64,000 nucleotides of DNA from Bigelowiella natans CCMP2755 (taxonomy: Eukaryota > Cercozoa > Chlorarachniophyceae). Shown here one piece after another: positions 58,579 to 64,000 of the stretch (its first letter is position 1; every line of letters begins with the position of its first letter). The stretch covers positions 1 to 64,000 of the forward strand of contig ADNK01000063.1 in the NCBI GenBank assembly GCA_000320545.1, given 5' to 3'. A program made the translations under genes and the position numbers. A model generated the notes under the pieces. It ran no database searches, was not told the origin of the DNA, and saw only the letters and a program-made list of their open reading frames with translations.

Positions 58579-59348
58579 GGGTATCCTGGAGGGGGGTCTG
58601 GCTTTGAAGCACGTCGAAGACACGTGCCTAGGTTGTTGTCGTCTGTCGTTCTGTAGTACTTCTTGTAATTGTTGTTGTGTGTGTTGGTTGTATTGGTCCT
58701 TTTAGGAAGAAAACAAATGCAAATAATCATAACATTTATGCCGAGAAGAAAGTAGAGAAAGAGGATGATGAAGTAGGAGAAGCTCTGGTGAATCTCGAAT
58801 AATTAAAAGCAAAAAATCGACTAGAATGCATGAGATGCGACGTGGAGAAATTACACATATGGATATTATTGACGAACTGCGTATTTATCGTATGGGGGAA
58901 AAAGTGGCCTGTGTTATGGTGCGAAAAAGACAATATCATCATCTACCAAAAAATCTGGTCTCGCTGATCCTTCGACCCAAGCGAAGAAATGTATTTCCGC
59001 CAGTACCCAGGGAATTATAAAAAAGTATTTTATTTTACACATTTTCAAATAGACGACAACAGAATATAGTCTTAATTTGCCGCTAGCTATACCTGGCGTG
59101 TTTCAGCCCTCGCTTAAAAGTGAACCTCATCCTGTCCTCCCACCCTACCTCCGTTCCCTCTCTATAGATTCAACACGTAGGTGCTTACCATCCTGTTTAC
59201 ATATATTTTATATCTTAACTGCTCATCATTTTTTTTCTTGTTGCCATAAAACCAAAAAAAAAACTTACGCACTCTCGGCACTTCGAACCTTACTTACCTA
59301 ATGCTTTAAACACGTAACTGTTTCCTCTACTTCATAAAATAGAAGATC
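58579..59348. other. Divergent intergenic region with a possible small plus-strand exon
   Basis: On the plus strand, an open stretch after CCTTTTAG at 58704 reads NIYAEKKVEKEDDEVGEALV and then meets a stop near 58802. A 64-codon ORF follows at 58826-59020. Neither could be tied to a gene. The rest is the probable upstream region of the HDAC and V-ATPase genes. Confidence 0.3.
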
Positions 59349-61069
59349 ATGAGTCAGCAGGAAAGGAAGAATGAGGGCGGTCTCTCTGAGGAAGCCAAGC
59401 GTAAAGCTGAATACTTTGAACATATGTCCTACTATCGATTTAATGGACCTGCTGGTGGACTCTCCACTTGGAACATGGAAAATGGTTATCTTGAAGCACG
59501 TGTGCGTGGGTTTCGCTCGGGATTTCTCACCGGTGGGGAGTACAAGCAGGTAATAATAATGTTATAAGAGGATTACGTTATCAGCTGAATCTTAGGATTA
59601 TTTTGCTTCAAACGATGATTCCCCTGCGATATAATAACACTTATTTGAACATTTGTCTTTGATATCAGTTGATGCAGTGCAACACCCTAGACGAGGTTAA
59701 GCTTGCCCTTACAGACACTGACTACGGGCAATGGATCACTACAGTTTCTAAGGTGAGTAGGCGGTCGTTACGAAGAAGTTAGAATCCGTGGACAAAAGCC
59801 TAATTAATTAGTAATAAATTTGTAATAATACTACGCTCCCCTCTCTCTCTCTCCCTCCCCCCCTCCCCACATTTTTCTCATTTATCATGGATAGACTAAC
59901 CCTATGTCCCTTACCGCCACTTACGTTTCTTTGTCGCTATCGACTTTTACGCAGGGTGTTGAGGAGAAAAATGATATATACTCCAAAAAGCTAAGCGACG
60001 CCTGCCATGTAACAACTTGTATCTACATATATATACTCCAAAAAGCTAAGCGACGCCTGCCATGTAACAACTTGTATCTATCATAATTGATTTCATCGAA
60101 TTAAAGTAAATTACCACATAATTAATGCAGAAAAAATTTCTGGAAGAATTCGAATACCTGAGGATGAATGCAACGGGAGTCATGCAAACTTTTTTGGACA
60201 TGATCACATATGAGCCTATGATCAACAACTTCTGCAAATTGATCATCGCTATCCAAAAAACAGACGAGCCAGAAGAGGTGGTTAAAGCTATCCGTGAGTC
60301 TGATCCATTAGGTGCATATCCCCATTTGAACAGCATCGTTGCTTTTGATAAGCAAGACGATTTGTTAACGGATCTCTTTGATTCGCTTCTCATTGATACG
60401 CCTGTATCAAAATACTTTTGGCAATACTTTCTTCCTGAATTGAGTTCAGAGGATGAGAAGAAAGACGATGCTGGAGCCTTGAGAAAATTTACCACTGAGG
60501 TTGAACTGGATGTCATGATGAATATGCTTCAGAAGTACCTTTTGGAGGATTTCTACCATTATTCCCGTGAAATTGGTGGTGAAACATGGGAAGTGATGAA
60601 GGAACTTCTCGAATTTGAAGCTGATCGACGCACTGTAAACGTTACTGTCAACTCTTTTGGAACACCTTTAAACGAGCCAGATCGACACGACTACGAACGC
60701 AAGATGCTTTACCCCAATTTTGGAACCCTCTACCCTGACGGACAAACAATTCTTTCAGGGTATGGTCCTAAGCCTGGAGTCTCTGACTTCCAAACTCTTG
60801 GAACAGAGTTTAAGTCAAAATCTGTGCGCTTTGCTACAATTCTTCAAGACGAAGAAAATTTTGTGTATGGAATGCGTCAAGAAGCAGCAAAAATGTATGC
60901 CAAGGGATTTGAAGGGCAAAGCCATTATGGTTGTTTTTATGCTTTCTACAAGCTGAAGATGATTGAGCTCAGAAATCTGAAACTCATCTTCGATACTATA
61001 AGCCAGCCTAGAACAGCTGAAGAACGCAGGGCTCTATTCAAGTCAGTGACCCCACTCTTTGAGGATTAG
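59349..61069 (+). CDS. VMA6: V-type proton ATPase subunit d (V0 sector)
   Basis: Four exons: 59349-59549, 59669-59752, 59955-60008 and 60131-61069; 425 residues. Family landmarks in order: NGYLEARVRGFRSGFLT, LDEVKLALTDTDYGQW, LDMITYEPMINNFCKLI, LEDFYHY...GGETWEVMKE, LEFEADRRTVNVTVNSFGT, NFGTLYPDGQ and YGCFYAFYKLKMIELRNL. Subunit d caps the membrane ring and links it to the central rotor of the proton pump on vacuoles and endosomes. It is longer than the usual about 350 residues because of an N-terminal lead and a loop with ELSSEDEKKDDAGA. Exon 3's end and its donor site are duplicated just downstream (see findings). Confidence 0.96.
59974..60080. repeat. 52-bp tandem duplication over the exon 3 donor site of the V-ATPase d gene
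   Basis: 59974-60025 and 60029-60080 are essentially identical and each includes CTGCCAT|GTAACAACTTG, the 5' splice site. Use of the first keeps the frame into exon 4; use of the second would shift it. Confidence 0.9.
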
Positions 61070-62650
61070 ATACAATCCTACGTAGACATTTTCGAACTAT
61101 GAGTAGCCTTTAAGAAATGCTGGAAATCGATGCTGATGTCGAGTTTCAATATGTTATCCGTCATGAATCTCAATTTATACATGGAAGCCCTCTCCTTACC
61201 CCCCCCCCCCTCCCCTTCACTAGCTCGCTCTCTCTCTCTCTCTCACTCACTCACTCACTCTCCTGAGTTTATATTGTGCATGCAAGCTAGCACGTATGAC
61301 GTATGATCACAACAATTGCAGTAGCGCATGCATGCATATGTGATGCTGCTTCTGTACGTAGCCTAGTTTGTGAACACACATGTACTAGAAGCACACGTGT
61401 TCTGAAGCACACATGAGCCTTGCATGTTACATGTGTCCTAAATAACAGATATCTTAAAGCGGGTACGCTCTATGTAGCCCTGTTAGGCTACATTTATGCT
61501 ACATGTACGTATAGCTTTCTAGCTTTGCTCGATGTTCCCACGCTGCGCTAGACCCAAGCAAGTCATCTAGCATTATTAGTGCAGGCACATTTGTCTCTTA
61601 TGAAATCTTAAACATGTGATTTTTTTTCTTATAAATGTGATGCATGACAAGCTAGAGAAAATCATAAAAGACGAGAGAAATAAACCACAAAAGTTCCCGG
61701 CGGCTGTGTTTTCAAATTCACTTTTTGATCATGCGTGGCCACACGCCTAGCTAGCTAGATTGCACCGAAATTGTCAGAATTTTCTGCCTTTTTTTGCTCT
61801 CCTAGATTTCATTTCACGCAATTCGCCCATTGGAATTCGTGGGCACATCACATCTTGTCCTTTGTTGCAAGTTGGCACCATGGCGGAGCAGTGGTATGTG
61901 CAGCGTGGCACACTTAAAACTTTAGAACTGCGGAGTTTGCTGGCACTGACCAGCCCTGCAATGCGCACGCAAATGTTGATGTGAACATGCATGCGTGCGG
62001 TGCAGATCTAGTGATCCCGTTAGGCCTGCAGTGCGTCTACGGCCGTCGCTAGGTCGGCATGCTTGATTTCCGTCTTAGTGTCATCATGCACGTGCTTGGC
62101 GTCTCATGGAAAGACACCATGTGTACCTCAATGAAGTAGTAGGCTAGGTCTCTATGCACACCTAAAGGTAGTGTGTAGGTCTCTATGGGCTGTTGCGCAC
62201 ATGCGTCATGTGCAGCGTGCACATTGCAATGTGTGACATTGTCATGTAAGACGGATGCGTTCACTGATTACATCCGTCTCACAATGTAGCTAGCCGCCCA
62301 GCGATCTACTCAGTACTGCCAGCAGATGTGCATGCATCGTCTGTAATGGCATGGTGCTCTGTGCTGGTGCAGCGCAGTGATATATGCAAATATGTCATGC
62401 GCATCGATTATATCGCATGCCATATCAGGCGGTCAATGCACCTTTCACTAGCTAGCAATTCAACGGTAGATACAATGCTGATAACGAGTTCAGTGTGGTA
62501 GCACATCGATGCATCTTTATCATTACCTTACTGTTTTTATGTAACATCTATAGGCATACGTACATCAGGAAGATGATTGAATATTATGCCATCCCAAGCT
62601 TGGCTGATTGGTATCGTAACTCACTAACCGATCCATCTCCATGAATAGCA
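61070..62650. other. Intergenic, TGCA/CTAG-rich, with hairpin
   Basis: Poly-C at 61199-61210 and a CT/CACT run to 61260, then palindrome-rich DNA to about 62540. 62249-62257/62271-62279 form a small hairpin (AGACGGATG / CATCCGTCT) that matches the inner ends of the foldback family. No gene supported. Confidence 0.5.
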
Positions 62651-63816
62651 TTAGGGGCATGAAGCTGCAACGCTAGAATTTGATACAGCTAGATACTGTT
62701 CTTCGTTCACGTCATAAACGGTGGAGAGGCAAGACTCAAGCGAAATCCGTCTCTGATCGAAATTGGGAACAAAACAACTCTTGAATATGGAAGGATCTAC
62801 TGCTCAAATACATAGAGTTATAAACTATTCAGTAGACAATATACGGCAACAAACACAATATAAAAATATGCACACATATGTAATAGAGTACCAAAACTGT
62901 GGTCACATTTGTATGTGAACAGGTACAATTCTTATGGTATTAATTACTTGATCTCGGCATAGCCATGTTGCTGAAGTTTCATTCTTTGAAGATCGCCGCA
63001 CCTTTTCAAAACAATCCCTTAATAATGATATCCAGATCAACATTACTGTTTCCTTTTGCTGCGGTTATTGCTAGTTATTTCAGGTTTTAAAAAGCGGCTT
63101 GATCTTACCGATATCGGCGTTTTACGGTCATAGTAGTAGAAAGCGCTGGGTAGAGTCAGAAGAGAGGAGAATTAGAAAGATCAAGTACATTTGCAGAGAA
63201 AGGACGATGAGAAATATTGCTGACGATCAAGTAGAACTTCTCCTCCTGGTGCTGCCCCTTCTACTACTCACCCTAAATCCTCGAATCCTTTTCGGAGGGC
63301 GTCCTGAACAAATGCATGCAAAGATCAAACAAGTTGCAGTTTCTTTGATGAAAAGGAGGGTTCTTTTGTGAATGTGGCTATTCTGCAAAAATTCACCATT
63401 TAATAAAACGCAATTCAAGGTTCGAGAATTAGCGCACACGAATCACGTAAACTGTGTACAATCAAAGCTTAAACATGTGGCTTCAAACTTATTTTTGATA
63501 TAGTACATGAATATTGTGAACGTGCGAAATCTTGCTGCTAAACCCTTCATTATTTACGAACGAAATTTGACAAGTGACAACATTACGTACCTCTGGAAAA
63601 TAAGCGTGATACCTATAGGCCGTTCATTATTTCATGCGTTGGTAGATCATGGAGTTAGACAAGTGTAAAAATTAAAAACTGCTATCCAAATATATACTCT
63701 TGCTTGTTTATGTTTACATCTTGAGCAACAATCAACAACAACGAGCATGATAGGTGAACGTTGTCATCGGATTTAATATTCCTACTTGCAAATCTGATAC
63801 GTGTTTTCTTCCGTCT

Positions 63817-63857
<41 letters not shown>

Positions 63858-64000
63858 CCCCCCCCCCCCCCCTCTGTAGTTCCATCTTGATTTTATGCTA
63901 ACACTCGTCAACCAAGGTCCATCACAAGAAGTGTAGTTTTCCCCCCCGCGAGAAAATCCCTCAGAAAACCTTGCAAAATAGCAACAATATCAGGAACATG
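62651..64000 (-). CDS. 3' part of an unrecognised gene, cut by the window edge
   Basis: A chain of minus-strand exons in agreeing phase: 63303-63272, 63145-63109, 63001-62948 and 62779-62651 (stop). These read DALRKGFEDLG, AFYYYDRKTPIS, VRRSSKNETSATWLCRDQ and then SCFVPNFDQRRISLESCLST...YLAVSNSSVAASCP. A further open exon sits at the right edge (64000-63913, HVPDIVAILQGFLRDFLAG) with a GT donor, but I could not join it to 63303. No domain recognised in this short fragment. Confidence 0.5.
63817..63872. repeat. (CT)n followed by poly-C
   Basis: About 18 CT units, then AACC and a run of about 17 C; probably within an intron of the right-edge gene. Confidence 0.9.

Noticed and set aside
1-64000. 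tRNA or rRNA genes
   Set aside because: I saw no cloverleaf with the conserved A- and B-box bases and no rRNA core sequence; a covariance-model scan would be needed to be sure.

Overview
This is a nuclear genomic window from an intron-rich eukaryote. Most genes are built from many short exons with GT-AG introns, several only 43 to 70 bp long, and I re-assembled them by checking that the phase of each intron agrees on both sides. The gene set includes V-ATPase, a mitochondrial CoA transferase, Cdc25, a DASH-complex candidate and a plastid fibrillin. The fibrillin and a DUF1997-type plastid protein both begin with a signal-peptide-like hydrophobic stretch followed by a basic, hydroxylated region. 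That is the layout expected for a complex (secondary) plastid. Neither shows the phenylalanine at the signal cleavage point that is typical of red-derived plastids. With an eL39 protein that also carries a signal-like extension, this makes a chlorarachniophyte-like alga a reasonable guess, but this is inference only.

Layout. 1-3739: 5' part (Gag to RNase H) of a Ty3/gypsy retrotransposon on the minus strand, with a hairpin-rich leader to about 5000. 5105-5891: ICMT-like methyltransferase (-). 6.4-9.9 kb: repeats, orphan exons and a foldback element. 9946-17369: very large multi-membrane-span class 3 (DAG-lipase-like) lipase (-). 17955-18797: membrane-anchored protein of unknown family (+). 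19522-21460: Ask1-like DASH/Dam1 subunit (-). 22192-28343: 20-exon inositol polyphosphate 5-phosphatase (+). 28.3-32.6 kb: gene-free, TGCA/CTAG-rich repeat land. 32607-32985: eL39 (-). 33560-36024: Cdc25 (+). 37287-37832: small, possibly myristoylated protein (+). 39223-40044: fibrillin (-). 40618-43372: DUF1997 (+). 45099-49479: Tudor-type nuclear protein (-). 50419-55070: SCOT (+). 56454-58578: histone-deacetylase-family protein (-). 59349-61069: V-ATPase subunit d (+). 62651-64000: 3' part of an unrecognised gene (-).

Genes are mostly arranged as divergent pairs sharing 0.5-1 kb upstream regions (lipase/17955 gene, Ask1/5-phosphatase, eL39/Cdc25, fibrillin/DUF1997, Tudor/SCOT, HDAC/V-ATPase). 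The longer gene-free gaps mostly contain a peculiar DNA type full of GCATGC, GCTAGC and TCTAGA palindromes, and several hold copies of a dispersed foldback repeat. The genes do not form one pathway. They cover lipid turnover (lipase, methyltransferase, 5-phosphatase, fibrillin), mitosis (Cdc25, Ask1), chromatin (Tudor, HDAC) and housekeeping (SCOT, V-ATPase, eL39).

The most unusual signals are the N-extended, divergent eL39; the palindrome-rich islands with their foldback families; and at least five tandem duplications that straddle splice sites.
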